Part shown: piece after piece, positions 34,501 to 44,540 of the stretch
How positions within the stretch are numbered: position 1 is the first letter of the stretch
Layout of the letters: each line of letters begins with the position of its first letter
DNA from: Bubalus kerabau
Lineage: Eukaryota; Chordata; Mammalia; Artiodactyla; Bovidae
Reading direction: 5' to 3'
NCBI RefSeq assembly: GCF_029407905.1
Contig: NC_073624.1
Location: 6,522,501-6,586,500 of the forward strand
DNA: 64,000 nucleotides
Notes under the pieces: model-generated
Database searches by the model: none
Told to the model about the DNA's origin: nothing
What the model saw: only the letters and a program-made list of their open reading frames with translations
Program-made: the position numbers and the translations under genes

Positions 34501-37500
34501 CCCCAAAGAGCTGCCGCCTGCAGAGGTGAGGTGAAGGCGAAGGAGAAGTGTTCACACTAGTCAAGAGTTAGCCTGAGCTGGGTGGGCAGTGTGCATCTCG
34601 TTGGGTCCTCATAGTGCCTCTGGGAGGTAGGTGTTGCCACCTCTGTCTTACAAATGAGCAGACCAAGATCCAGTAGACCCCGCCCTCAGAGAGCCCACAG
34701 GCAAGCCAGTAGGGAAACAGAGCTGCAGACGAAGCACTGTCTGCCACAGCACAGGGCTGCCAGGAGCACCGATGAAAGAGCCTCTCATTCCACCAGGGAT
34801 ACAGGAAGGCTTTAAGGAGAAAGTGCCATTTGAGCCGGATGGTTCTTGAAACACGAGTGGCATTCTGTGCAGAGGTTCAGGCCTGGAAGGGCCTGGAATA
34901 TTTGGGAAACATGAGAAGTTCCATTCCTTAGCATAAGGTGACTGGGACATGATTAGAGGGGCCCAGCTGTGGTAGGAAACTCTCCATAGAGGTTTCCTCT
35001 GGGCCTTCCTGGTCGTTTGCTGAAGTGAGTTCTGCCATTTGAGCACAGCTGTTGTCTGGTAACGTTCTGTTCTCTGGTAACTTCTGGTAACGTTCCTCTA
35101 TCTGTGGCAGCCTGTCCTCAGCCCTTTGGAAGGCACCAAGATGACCGTGAATAATCTGCACCCTCGAGTCACCGAGGAGGACATTGTTGTGAGTACTGTG
35201 GCCTGCCAGAATTTCAGATCTCAAGCCACTTCTGTTCCAAGGGTCCCCAAGACCACCCCCAGGTTAGCTGATTGTCTAAGAGGACTCACAGGACTTAGCA
35301 TAGAGTTGTGTCCGGGCTGAGATGCATTACAGGATGCAAAGCAAAATCAGCAGAGGGAGACAACTTGTGGAGGAAAAGCTAGAGGATAGCAGACTCAAAC
35401 TTCTGGAGTCCTCTCCTAGGGGAGTCACACAGGATGCACTTACTCCCCCAGCAGTCAGTTGTAAAGACCAGGGAAGCTCATTAGAGACACAGTCCCCAGA
35501 GTTTTTCTCAGGGACTAATCACATATGCACTGTCTGCCTGCCACATACCAAAATTCCAGATACAGAAGGAAATCAAGTGTTTGGCGTGAAGCACATTGTT
35601 GGCACAATTTAGTTGCAAGTTGCCACTCTTACCAGTTATGGTGATGAGCGCCCTCCCAGAATCCAAGATCCCAAACGCGAGCTAAGGGTCAACCTTGGAA
35701 GCAGGCCTTCCAAAGGAGAGCAGGCAGGCCAGATATGTTAACCCTTTTTCCTCATAGCCTGTAAACCAGAGCCAGAGGAATTCCCTGGTGGCCAGTGGTT
35801 AGGACTCGGCATTTTCACTGCTGGGGCCTGGGTTCAATCCCTGCTTGGAGAACTAAGATCCCACATACTGCACAGCATGGCCTAAAGTAGATCTTTAAAA
35901 ACAATAATAATAAAATTAGGATCACACTTAGTATTCAGTTTTGTGTCTTGGTTTTGATATGTACCATTTTCCCTTTTATTGTTGCAAATCTTTTCAACGA
36001 TGTTTTCACAGATCTTCCCTTTGTCCTCATTACAACCTTGTGAAGGCAGTTGCAGGTGAAGAAATGGTGTGGTTGTTAGTTAGCCTTTGCAGTCTGTGTC
36101 CATACTGTGTTCCCTCTCTGACTTCAGTCTCTTCACCTGAGAAGTGAGGGATGGGAGTAAAGGATGATGACGACACGTGTACAAAGCACTGCCTTGAAAA
36201 TGGTTTCAGTTGAGACCCCTCAATCTTGCCAACCAGGATGATTGGTTACCCTGCATTGAACTGCGGAATTTTGTTTCTAACTGATTCCTGGGTGATATAT
36301 TAACCACTCTTTGTCCATCCATGTGGACATCCACTGGAGTCCTACATGTCCATCCATTTTCATGACACAGCACTCTTGACAGAAATACCATATTCCATAA
36401 CTATTACCCTTGTTGAGGAAGTGGGCACTGAGGCAGGAGGACTTTGGGGGTGACTTGAAGTCATAGGGATCACAAGGCTTATGAGCCCAGCACAACTTGT
36501 CCCCTCACCTGGCCCCAGGTTGAGGCTTCTGGATGTCCCAGGAATACTACCTGACATGGAGCCTTCCTGAAATCTTGGCTGCTTGGCATGTTCAATCAGA
36601 GTGAAGCCACCTGTCAACCCAGAGCCCTGTCTGAAATGTGTGAATTGCAGGCAGGGAGAACAACCACCTGAAATTCTTCCCCAACCCAAGCCCTCTTGCT
36701 CTTCATAGGAGCTTTTTTGTGTTTGTGGAGCCCTGAAGCGTGCTCGGCTGGTCCATCCTGGGGTAGCAGAGGTGGTGTTTGTAAAGAAGGACGATGCCAT
36801 CACCGCGTATAAGAAGTACAACAACCGGTGTCTGGATGGTAAGTCAGAGAAAGCAGCCTTCTCACCTCGATGCCCCTCGCCATTCACAGCAGGCCTTCGG
36901 GGGAAGCCCTCCTCTGGGGCGAGTGGGTGGACATCTACCTAGTGCTTTAAACTCTCCAGGGCCTCCTGTGTACTAAGAATAAGCAGTGATGCTTTGTTTT
37001 TAATTGAAGTGTGGTTGATTTACAATGTTGTGTTAGTTTCACATATACAGCACAGTGATTCAGTTATATATATCTTCTTTTTCAGATTCTTATCCCTTAA
37101 AGGTCATTACAAAATACTGAGAATAGTTCCCTGTGCTATACTATGCAATAGATCCCTTGTTGGTTATCGCAGCCTTTGCCTTTTGATTGTATTATTTAAT
37201 CCATTTACATACATTTTATGTGGCCTTTTTTGCATTATATAAGTATTTTTTAGTGTAGCATTTTAGTTCCTTTAATGATTTTTTCCACTATATTTTTTGA
37301 GTCACTTTCTTTTCTTAACAGTTGCTCAAGGATTTATAGTATATATTGTAGGTTATCAGAGTCTATTTCAGGTTAATATTAATGTAGCCACAGTGAAATT
37401 TAGAAATGTTACTCCAATAAGGCTCTATTCCCACTTTCCCCTTTTTTTGTGCTGTTATTGTTATACTTACTACATAAAATGCAAAGTGGGAGTCTGGTAC

Positions 37501-39127
37501 TTGTAAGGTTAATCTTTCATGGACAAAGTAGAAATCTGAACATACGCTTTCAAATTCTTCTTCACTTGATTTTGTACCATAAACATTTCCCCTTTCTACT
37601 CGCTTCGCAACCAGTCTGGGTTGTTTCATGCTGTGTGTACTTTCCCCCTTACTTTGATTCTGATCTCCTCCTGCATGAAGCAGGGTCTGTTGCCAGTTTG
37701 CTTCTTGACACTGTCATTACCGAAGTTTCATGGACCTCATAACCCTCGTAGTCTCTGGGCTTTGCTGACACCTGACAGCCCCAGCCTTAGCTGTGAAGCC
37801 AGAGCTGCCAGCGGTGGGTGCTTTGACTTCTGATAACAAAAGTGGCAGTCCCTGTCCTTCCATGTGAGGAGCTGAGGGCTCATGGCATTTCTTTCTTGGT
37901 TTTTCAGGGCAACCAATGAAGTGCAACCTCCACATGAATGGGAACGTTATCACCTCAGACCAGCCCATCCTGTTGTAAGTTCCAAAGGCAGAGGTGCTGG
38001 GGACCATGTGGGGCTTTTCTGCTTGCTTACTGGGCATGATCATCTCTCTGTTCTGAGGAGAGAAATGCTTGCATAACAGCTCCATTCCATTTCCTCTGCT
38101 CTGAGAGCAGCCAGCCGACTAGGAGGCTTAAATTTGTACAGAGTGGGTTGTTATATCATTTCTACAGGAGATTGACCCCACAGGGGCTAACTTAACTTCA
38201 TTCCCTGCCTTATAATTTAGAAAGTGGAGAGCAGGCTGGTTGTGTCCCTGTTTGCATGATTGGGTGTGCATCTTCAGATGAGCAGAAAACCCCCCTCCTC
38301 ATGATTGACTCTGATAGGGACTGTGCTGGGTGCTCCCCCTTATTTTGTTACACACCCAGTGTACATGCCTGGCCCAGGACTGAGGACTTTTTGAAGCCTG
38401 AGATGCAGAAAATGTCTAGATTGATATGTAAAAGGAGGTCCTTTTGAGGAGGAGACAGAGACCCAGGGAGAATATTAGGCTTGCCAACATGGGTATGCGG
38501 GGCAGGCCTGTAATAGACTTTGAAATTTAGAAAGACTGCAGTTTGAACCCTGGATATTGAATTGTGTGATTTAGATGAGTTTCTTAAACTGTGTTCCAGG
38601 ATTAAGTTGTATTCTGAAAAATGTGGGTTTTATGACCTAGTGGATTTGGGAACCACTGAGCTAGACCCAGTTAAATCTACTGGGCTTCTCAAAATGTGTG
38701 ATATGCTGATGTGTGTTTGGCTATCCTTGAGGCTTAAACTTAAAAAAAAACCCAGATCTTAGCAGGCTGCATCTCGACTTTCTTAGCAAATTTAAAGAAT
38801 GGTAGGTTTGCTATAAGAAATAGGGTAAAAGGGTATGGAAAGCGTTATGTTTGGTGCCTAGCTTATAACAGATCTCCAGCTAATGGTGGGACCCTTCTCC
38901 ACTGAAGGGGAACCTGACTAGGATTTTGACTCTTCTCTGCTCTCTACAGACGGCTGAGTGATAGCCCCTCAGTGAAAAAGGAGAGTGAGCTGCCTCGCAG
39001 AGTGAATTCTGCCCCCTCATCCAACCCTCCAGCCGAAGTGGATCCTGACACCATCCTGAAGGCGCTTTTCAAGTCATCGGGGGCCTCTGTGACCACACAG
39101 CCCACAGAATTCAAAATCAAACTTTGA
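18283..39127 (+). CDS. POLDIP3: Polymerase delta-interacting protein 3 (POLDIP3/SKAR), complete
   Basis: RRM protein, also called PDIP46 or SKAR. It is known as an ALY/REF-like factor that binds the exon-junction/TREX machinery, recruits S6K1 to spliced mRNA, and binds the p50 subunit of DNA polymerase delta. Coding exons: 18283-18341, 30229-30619, 31373-31459, 32426-32521, 34346-34525, 35111-35188, 36709-36838, 37908-37974 and 38950-39127. They total 1266 nt, or 421 aa plus stop, matching the human length with no indel. The N-terminal half has repeated DAR(E/Q)K-type units (about 55-125). A single RRM lies near 280-350, with RNP2-like TVNNL and RNP1-like AEVVFVKK. The start has a strong context (AAG ATG G). 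The gene is divergent from the U12 gene. Ser383, an S6K1 site in human, is present; Ser385 is replaced by Pro. Exon 3 (29 codons) is the cassette exon known in human to depend on TDP-43. Confidence 0.98.
19548..19769 (-). repeat. Bov-tA SINE
   Basis: Antisense copy from 'gtgtgctcagtcgtgtgcga' to 'ctgcgccacctgggaagccc'. Confidence 0.9.
20285..20490 (+). repeat. MIR SINE
   Basis: It has the ordered MIR pattern: 'ggggtcctagagtcagactg', 'gccatgcctctcttttttatctgtaaaa', then 'cagtagatgttagctctcat'. Confidence 0.75.
22866..23071 (-). repeat. Bov-tA SINE
   Basis: Antisense copy ending at 'ttaccaactgagccaccaga'. It sits 15 bp from the start of the large BovB copy. Confidence 0.9.
23085..24815 (-). 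mobile_element. BovB (RTE) LINE, 5'-truncated
   Basis: About 1.73 kb of antisense BovB: the 3' tail starts at 23085 and the copy is truncated at about 24815 in the N-terminal part of the reverse-transcriptase domain. The endonuclease region is missing. It is well preserved compared with the other copies in the window. BovB is the LINE that reached ruminants by horizontal transfer. Confidence 0.93.
23292..24611 (-). pseudogene. BovB reverse transcriptase, 439-codon open frame (partial)
   Basis: It reads an uninterrupted RTE-type reverse transcriptase: FIDYAKAFDCVDH, GVRQGCILSPCLFNLYAEY and the catalytic YADD box (23841-23852). The C-terminal part shifts frame after 'FELWCW'. There the sequence lacks about 10 nt (tctcaagagt) that the BovB copy at 12671 keeps, next to 'ccaagggact'. 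It has no endonuclease and lies antisense in an intron, so it is a relic. Confidence 0.9.
25475..25710 (+). repeat. BovB LINE 3' end
   Basis: Sense copy from 'tttggccacctgatggaaag' to the aactgaactgaa tail. Opposite in orientation to the 23085 copy. Confidence 0.9.
26485..26950 (+). repeat. BovB LINE 3' end
   Basis: Sense copy starting at 'aaggtccatctagtcaaggc' and ending in the aactgaactga tail. It carries the C-terminal RT region. Confidence 0.9.
29720..29870 (+). repeat. MIR SINE fragment
   Basis: Contains 'attgaacctctctaagcctg' and 'tgtaaaatgggcataatact', the MIR core order. Confidence 0.75.
30229..30619 (+). CDS. POLDIP3: POLDIP3 coding exon 2
   Basis: Encodes residues 20-150, the largest exon. 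It holds the repeated DARQK/DAREK-type motifs and KLTKTIQ at its end. The donor is gtaggt. Confidence 0.97.
31373..31459 (+). CDS. POLDIP3: POLDIP3 coding exon 3 (cassette exon)
   Basis: An 87-nt exon coding 29 residues (151-179, VPQQKAMAPIHAHPAG...), in phase 0 at both ends, so skipping keeps the frame. In human this exon is known to be skipped when TDP-43 is lost. The donor gtggag is weak. A (GT)13 run begins 5 nt into the intron. Confidence 0.96.
31465..31510 (+). repeat. POLDIP3: (GT)13(GA)10 microsatellite at the exon 3 donor
   Basis: GT dinucleotides at 31465-31490 run directly into GA at 31491-31510. In RNA this is a UG repeat followed by a GA (purine) repeat, placed 6 nt past the exon 3 boundary. 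Confidence 0.97.
32426..32521 (+). CDS. POLDIP3: POLDIP3 coding exon 4
   Basis: Encodes residues 180-211. It starts NLYDLDDDDDV, an acidic run encoded by gat/gac codons. Confidence 0.97.
34346..34525 (+). CDS. POLDIP3: POLDIP3 coding exon 5
   Basis: Encodes residues 212-271, a Ser/Thr/Lys-rich linker before the RRM. Phase 0 at both ends. Confidence 0.97.
35055..35091 (+). repeat. POLDIP3: Triple TCTGGTAAC repeat before exon 6
   Basis: TCTGGTAAC occurs at 35055-35063, 35073-35081 and 35083-35091, within 60 bp of the exon 6 acceptor. Each contains a donor-like G|GTAAC. Confidence 0.85.
35111..35188 (+). CDS. POLDIP3: POLDIP3 coding exon 6
   Basis: Encodes residues 272-297 with the first RRM strand (KMTVNNLHPRV, RNP2-like). 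Confidence 0.97.
35776..35888 (+). repeat. CHR-type SINE
   Basis: Sense copy: 'gaattccctggtggccagtg' to 'ctgcacagcatggcctaaa'. Confidence 0.88.
36709..36838 (+). CDS. POLDIP3: POLDIP3 coding exon 7
   Basis: Encodes residues 298-340 and one base of G341. It holds the RNP1-like AEVVFVKKDDA and the helix AITAYKKYNNR. Confidence 0.97.
36995..37200 (-). repeat. L1 LINE 3' fragment
   Basis: Typical artiodactyl L1 3' region in antisense: 'gtgttagtttcacatataca', then 'gtgattcagttatatata', then 'tagttccctgtgctatacta'. The family is inferred by eye. Confidence 0.7.
37908..37974 (+). CDS. POLDIP3: POLDIP3 coding exon 8
   Basis: Encodes residues 341-362 plus two bases of L363. It completes the RRM (QPMKCNLHMNGNV). 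The donor is gtaagt. Confidence 0.97.
38950..39127 (+). CDS. POLDIP3: POLDIP3 coding exon 9 with stop
   Basis: Encodes residues 363-421. It contains RRVNSAP: Ser383 (39008-39010) and Pro385 (39014-39016). Ends EFKIKL. TGA stop at 39125-39127. Confidence 0.98.
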
Positions 39128-39819
39128 GCGGGGGAGCGAGACAGCCAGAAGCGGGGGCAGAGGAGGGTGGCTCTGTTTCCTTAAACAAAAGTTGTGACCA
39201 ATGGGCCGTTGGCTGGGGGCCCCCGAGTGCAGGAAGGGTCATGGGGGTAGAAAGCCTCCTCGCTGGACGGCAGCCGCCTTTCTGTGTTGTGTTCTGCCTG
39301 TGCTCTTCTGTGTGCTCACATTTCCTGTAGTGCGTTTCTTCTCTCTCCACCTCATCACCAGGGTAGACTTGTGTTGTTCAGAGTGTTTCCCCCTAAACTC
39401 AGCCCCAAATAGATTTTTTAAAATCTGGAAATGGTGCCCTAAATTCTCTGAGTGGCCTTCTTGTGGCCCCATAGAATACAGGGCAGGGGCTATTTGAAGG
39501 ATACTGCTTTCTTCAGGGTGAGGGTTTGACTCCCCTTTCTCTTTCTAAAACTTTTCAAACAAAGTAGGGAATGGAAGCCCCTGCCATCCTAATAGGAACC
39601 ACATCAGCTCAAAAGCTCTGCCATTCACTCTCCTGGTCAGTGGAGATGGCCTAGGTGGGGATCAGGTCGCGGGCTCCTTGTCCTCTCCCCGCAGTTGGCT
39701 CCAGACCAGTGCTTTCTGGAGAGAGCCCTGTGGCAAGGGCAGGGTGAGGCTACTGCTCTGCCAGGAAGAGTGTACCCTAGCTCTTGGTTTGGGGGACCCT
39801 ACTGTCTCAGTCAACCCAG

Positions 39820-39825
39820 AATAAA
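39820..39825 (+). terminator. POLDIP3: POLDIP3 proximal poly(A) signal candidate
   Basis: Canonical AATAAA 693 nt after the stop codon, followed by 'tgctcaagcttacatttcccc'. It would produce a short-UTR mRNA if used. Confidence 0.5.
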
Positions 39826-41194
39826 TGCTCAAGCTTACATTTCCCCTTCCCTGAGTTGTGCCGAGTGGCCCAGCCCAGCTCTCTTGGCCTTCTGAGTGTC
39901 ACTGCTGGGCGGGGCTGCCTTGTTAGCCCCTCATTTCTCACCCAGCCTAGCACTCGTCACACTTGGTTTTGGTGCAAATGTCAGCTGTCTGCTAGTTGGG
40001 TTTTCAAAGGGTCTGCCTCCTGTTCTGTGACACTGAGGACCTTGGGGTTGTTTGAATAAGGATGTTGGCTTGCTCCAAGATGTGTTTTCCTGGCCTCAGG
40101 TTCATGCAATAGTCAGGGATGCTGAGAGGTGGCAGATATTTAGCAGCCACCAGAGGGCACTGTCTCCACTACTATGAGTGACCCATCCATCCATCCTGAC
40201 CAGAGGGGCATTTTCCTGCCTTGACTGAGGTGGGGGGGGAGCAGGGGGCAGTGGGGAGGGAGTTGAGAGAGTGGAGCAGCCTTTCCAGGCAAGTGGACAG
40301 GTTGTCCCCTCAGCGTGCTTCCAGGCATTGGGGGCACAACTCTAGAACCAAAGGGGAAGCCCTGAATACACCAGAACAGCATTATTCCAGGGGTGTTCAT
40401 CCTCAGTTTCTTGCTGGTTTGTTGGGACTGTAGAGGGAATCCAGCCTAGCAGAGCTGGCAAGTCTTGGGTAGCAAGATTCTGTAAGTAAATAGTGTAAAA
40501 GGCACAAGCCTAGAAAGTGTAGGGGGGACCTGAGACAGAGTCTTTCATGACCTACTTGGGGCCAGTCCAGCGAAGAAAAACCTGGAAACTCACATTTCCA
40601 CAGAGTTAGATCAAGCAGCAAGGACCCAGGTGTGAACTCAGCTCAGTCCTCCAGCTCTGAGGTTGCCCAGGCTTGGGAAGTCCAGGGAATGTGCCTGATG
40701 GTGGTCCACTTTGCAGTACTTTGAAGAAGGCTGCTTTTGTTCTCTTCTCCCTCTTTGAATGGGTGCAAACTGAGTTCTCTTCATCAGCTAGAAGACATTC
40801 CTCCTACACTTTCCCCTTCTTGACCCCAGAGAGTGTCCATAAGACACTAGGAGCTGGCTTCTCGGGTCTGGAGACAGACAGATCACTGCTTGGACTCTGC
40901 GTTCAGTAGGGAAGGTAACTACCCTGGCTGTATGCCTTTATCCTCCCACCGGCCCTCTGGACCTTGTCCTCTGGGTGGCTGTGTGGTCTACTGCAGGGTA
41001 GAGTCTGTTTTTCCCCCGTTCTACAGGCAGGTGTCATCGTGGGAAACAGAAGAGAAGGTGGTAGGCCAGTCCTTGTGTCCCTCTCCACCTCGCACTCCCC
41101 TACATTCCCCGTCTTGTCTCTTTTTTTTTCTTCCAAAAGGAGAGGAAGAGGCATTAAGGGATGGAGGAGACTATGTGTTACTTATCCATTTCTG

Positions 41195-41200
41195 AATAAA
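41195..41200 (+). terminator. POLDIP3: POLDIP3 distal poly(A) signal
   Basis: Canonical AATAAA followed within 25 nt by the T-rich 'cgtttgttattcctactttt'. It lies at the end of the repeat-free UTR, just before intergenic repeats. Confidence 0.88.
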
Positions 41201-41564
41201 CGTTTGTTATTCCTACTTTTGAGCTGTCATTTCTTAAAAGATTATGTTAAGGGGCTTCTTGGAATTTGGCACCAGAAAACAAGAGATTTGCCTCTGCTTT
41301 GCTGCTCACCAGCTATGACCTTCAGACAGTTCCTCACAGGACTCTTTGAATTTTGGTCTTCACAGTTGAGAGAATATGAGCATGAATGTCTGGGAAGGAC
41401 CTAGCAGAGAAACTCAGTACCTCCTGGGCCTAAAGTGCCTCACGAGTATAAGCATGGTCAACTCGAACATAGGTCTATTCATAGGGAGCAGGGGAGTCGC
41501 TGCCTTGAAGTTACAGGTAAAATTTACCTCTTAGATCAACTATGTACTAGAAAAAAATTAGTTG

Positions 41565-42760
41565 GTAGGTTTTTTGATTTTGTGATAAAATATACATAAA
41601 GTTTATCATGTTAACTGTCTTAAGTGTAACTCAGTGGTATTAAATACATTCACAAGAGTTGTACTACCATCCATCTCCAGAGCTTTTTCATCTTATGGAG
41701 CTGAAACTGTCTCCATTAAACACCAGCTCATTCTCCTTCCACCCTCCAAGCCTCTGGCAACTACTAGTCTGCTTTTTGTCTTCATGATTTTAACTACTTG
41801 CATAGGTGGACTCATACAATATTTGTCTTTCTGTGACTATTTTCTTGGGCTCCATAGTCACTGCAGATGGTGGTTGGATTGCAGCTATGAAATTTAAAGG
41901 ACACTTGCTCCTTGGAAGAAAAGCTATGACAAATCCAGACAGCATATTAAAAAGCAGAGACATTACTTTGCCAACAAAGTTCCATCTAGTCAAAGCTATG
42001 GTTTCTCCAGTAGTCATGTATAGATGTAAGACTTGAACTATAAAGAAAGCTGAGCACTGAAGAAATGATGCTTTTGAACTGTGGTGTTGGAGAAGACTCT
42101 TGAGAGTCCCTTGGACTGCAAGGAGATCCAACCAGTCCATCCTAAAGGAAATTAGTCCTGAATATTCATTGGAAGGATTGATGCTGAAGCTGAAACTCCA
42201 ATACTTTGGCCTCCTGATGGGAAATTGGAAAAGACCTGGATACTGGGAAAGATTGAAGGCAGGAGGAGAAGGGGATGACAGAGGATGAGATGGTTGGATG
42301 GCATCACCAACTCGATGGACATGAGTTTGAGCAAGCTCTGGGAGCTGGTGATGGACAGGGAAGCCTAGCGTACTGCTATTCATGGGGTTGCAAAGAGTCG
42401 GACACGACTGAGCAACTGAACTGAATTGATTTTCACTTAGCATAATGTCCTCAAGGTTCATCCATGTTGTAGCATGTGTCATTTCTTTTTAAGGCTAAAT
42501 AATACTCCGCTGTGTGTCTGTACCATATTTTGCTTATCCATCTGTTGGACACTTGGGTTGCTTCCATGTTTTAGCGAGTGTGAATAATGCTATGAACATG
42601 AATGTACAAATATTTCTTCAAGACTGTTTTCAGCTCTTTGGGTGTATACCCAGAAGCGGAATTGCTGGGTCATGTGGCAGTTCGATTTTTAATTTTTTGA
42701 AGGCTCAACCATTTTGATTTCCACAGTGGGTGCACCATTTTACATTCATTTATGGGAGGA
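41565..42760 (-). repeat. L1-type LINE 3' region split by BovB
   Basis: The left part (41565-41841) holds 'gataaaatatacataaagtt' and 'tcaccctccaagcctctggc'-like text. The right part (42431-42760) resumes with 'ttttcacttagcataatgtc' and 'gggtgtatacccagaagcgg'. The two parts are one older element interrupted by BovB. Confidence 0.8.
41842..42430 (+). repeat. BovB LINE 3' end, nested in L1
   Basis: Sense BovB starting 'ttcttgggctccatagtcac' and ending in the aactgaactgaattga tail. It interrupts the L1 at 41565-42760. Confidence 0.9.
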
Positions 42761-43635
42761 TGGAATGCAAGTATTTTATTTCTATCCTTTCCACTAAATA
42801 CAACCTTGTATATTTTACATAAAACATAAGACTGGAAGGTGGAAAGAAAAGAGACTGGCTGGGGACCCAATGAATGACTGGCATTGAGTTCCCTGGGTTT
42901 CCTTTTTGCTTCATATATGCCAAGTTGGGTGCTGAATAAGCAGACCAACAACCAACCAAAAACCCAAGTGAGGACCTGAAAAGGGATAGCTTAACAAGAC
43001 TGAAAAAACTAGTGAAACACCACAGGAAAAACTGCAGCCTCACCTTCACTAGTAAATTCCAAGTTGAGTCCTAGATATGCATCCTCACTCACTAGGCTGT
43101 ACTGGGGGCACCCCGAAATCTGCAGGGATGGAGTCAGAGAAGGCCAAACAGGGAGCTGGGACTTTTAAGTTGATGTCAGTGGAGGCCACAGGAGGAGAAA
43201 TGGGCACCCCCCACAGCTCCTCCCAACCAGGGTATTAGCAGAGGGTCTAGGATGATGGACCTCACTGCCACCCATAACCTGGTAGTAATGAAGCAGTTTC
43301 TTTCCATGCCCATTAGAGGAGGTGTGCTGTAACATTTAAATAAGATACAGACCTTTCATAATGCCCATGTTTCAGTCAACAGTAAATCATACTAAAGATC
43401 AGGAAAATTTCACCCTGAAGGAGAAAAGACAATGGATGTTAACTCCATAATGACAGAGATGTTAGTTACTGATAAGGATTTAAAAGCAACCATTAAAAAT
43501 GTGTCAATGAGCAATTAACACGAAACAATTGATGGAATGTTTGAACTTCAAACAATTGAAGAATAAAGAAATGGAAAACCATTTTAAGTTGGTTTCAAAG
43601 GTAGAGAAAACCTTTTCAAGTTGAAAAATACACCA

Positions 43636-43748
43636 GATTCCCTGGAGGTCCAGTGGTTAGGACTTTGCACTCGTTTCCGGAGCTGTGGGCTTGATTTCTG
43701 GTTAGGGAACTAAGATCCTACAAGCCACACAGAGGAGCCAAATAAAGT
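43636..43748 (+). repeat. CHR-type SINE
   Basis: Sense copy from 'attccctggaggtccagtgg' to 'cacagaggagccaaataaa'. A 30-bp fragment of the same head recurs at about 43979-44007. Confidence 0.85.
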
Positions 43749-44282
43749 TGAAAAGTACAATTACCATTCTCCCCCTCCCGCCCCCCCAAAAAAGCAATGG
43801 AGAAGAATCCGTGAACTTGAAGGTGAAACAATAGAACCTACCCAATCTGAACAATAAGGAAAAATAGACTTTAAAATAATGAAGGACTTTGGGGGCCTAT
43901 GGTACTGTAACAAAAAGTCTAAAATCTGTCACATGAGTCCCAGAAGAAAAGTAAAAGTCGAAGAAATAATGGCTGTTGGGAGTTCTCTGGTGGCCTAGTG
44001 ATTAGCAAAAATAGTAACGATGTTCTCAGTGAATGTAAAGGAAATATTTAAAACAATTATTTTATAAATGGGAAAGGGCTGAGGGATATCTAGAGAAGGA
44101 ATGTTTCTGCACTTAGAAATATCAACACTGATAAAATATCAACTAGTATACTGTGGTAACTTTTTAATATATGTATTTACATAATAAATATTTACATATA
44201 AAATAATGTTTACATATTCATGTATTGTTTTACATATACATAATATAATTATGTACTTTAATGTAATTCCTTATTCCAAGAA

Positions 44283-44372
44283 TTGGCGATGGACAGGGAG
44301 GCCTGGCGTGCTGCAGTCCATGGGGTCGCAAACTGTCGGACACGACTGAGCGACTGAACTGGACTGAACTGA
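44283..44372 (+). repeat. BovB LINE 3' tail next to the RRP7A promoter
   Basis: The last 90 bp of BovB in sense, ending in the gactgaactggactgaactga tail. It ends about 170 bp before the RRP7A ATG. Confidence 0.9.
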
Positions 44373-44540
44373 AGGCTGGGCCCTGGGAGGACCGCGGGAG
44401 GGGGCAGTCGGGGAGTAGGGGTCGCAAGAGGTGGGCCTGGAGCCGAGAGGGCGGGGCCCCAGGAGGCGCCGTCATCGCGGAAACGGCCGCCAGCGACTGA
44501 CTACAACTCCCAGCATCCCCCGCAGCTTCCGGTCGGCAAG
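44373..44540 (+). promoter_or_regulatory. RRP7A: RRP7A promoter (ZNF143, ETS and YY1-like sites)
   Basis: GC-rich, TATA-less. It carries ACTACAACTCCCAGCATCCC at 44500-44519, a near-perfect ZNF143/SBS motif, then CTTCCGG (ETS) at 44526-44532. CAAGATGGTGGC over the start codon resembles YY1. The motif order and distance suggest a start site just upstream of the ATG and a 5' UTR of only a few dozen nt. Confidence 0.8.

Larger units (their letters stand above)
30620..38949 (+). other. POLDIP3: POLDIP3 introns 2-8
   Basis: Introns: 30620-31372, 31460-32425, 32522-34345, 34526-35110, 35189-36708, 36839-37907 and 37975-38949. All start GT and end AG with U2-type donors; none has the U12-type ATCCTT donor. 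Contents: the GT/GA microsatellite (intron 3), a triple tctggtaac repeat (intron 5), a CHR SINE (intron 6), an L1 3' end (intron 7), and otherwise unplaced intronic DNA. Confidence 0.85.
39128..41218 (+). other. POLDIP3: POLDIP3 3' UTR
   Basis: About 2.1 kb of repeat-free sequence between the stop and the AATAAA at 41195. A proximal AATAAA at 39820-39825 could give a shorter form with a UTR of about 0.7 kb. The cleavage site is inferred from the distal signal. Confidence 0.85.
41219..44282. other. POLDIP3-RRP7A intergenic region
   Basis: It holds an L1 3' region with a nested BovB, a CHR SINE (43636) and AT-rich A-runs at 43340-44270 that look like degraded LINE sequence of unclear family. 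No gene is visible. Confidence 0.75.

Noticed and set aside
18342..38949. Possible U12-type introns in POLDIP3 next to the U12 gene
   Set aside because: Every donor was read and is U2-type (gtgagt, gtaggt, gtggag, gtatgt, gtaagt and similar). None has the ATCCTT donor.
43340..44270. A-rich stretch before RRP7A considered as a retroviral or gene relic
   Set aside because: No LTRs, no conserved protein motif and no long frame were found. It is most likely degraded LINE sequence.
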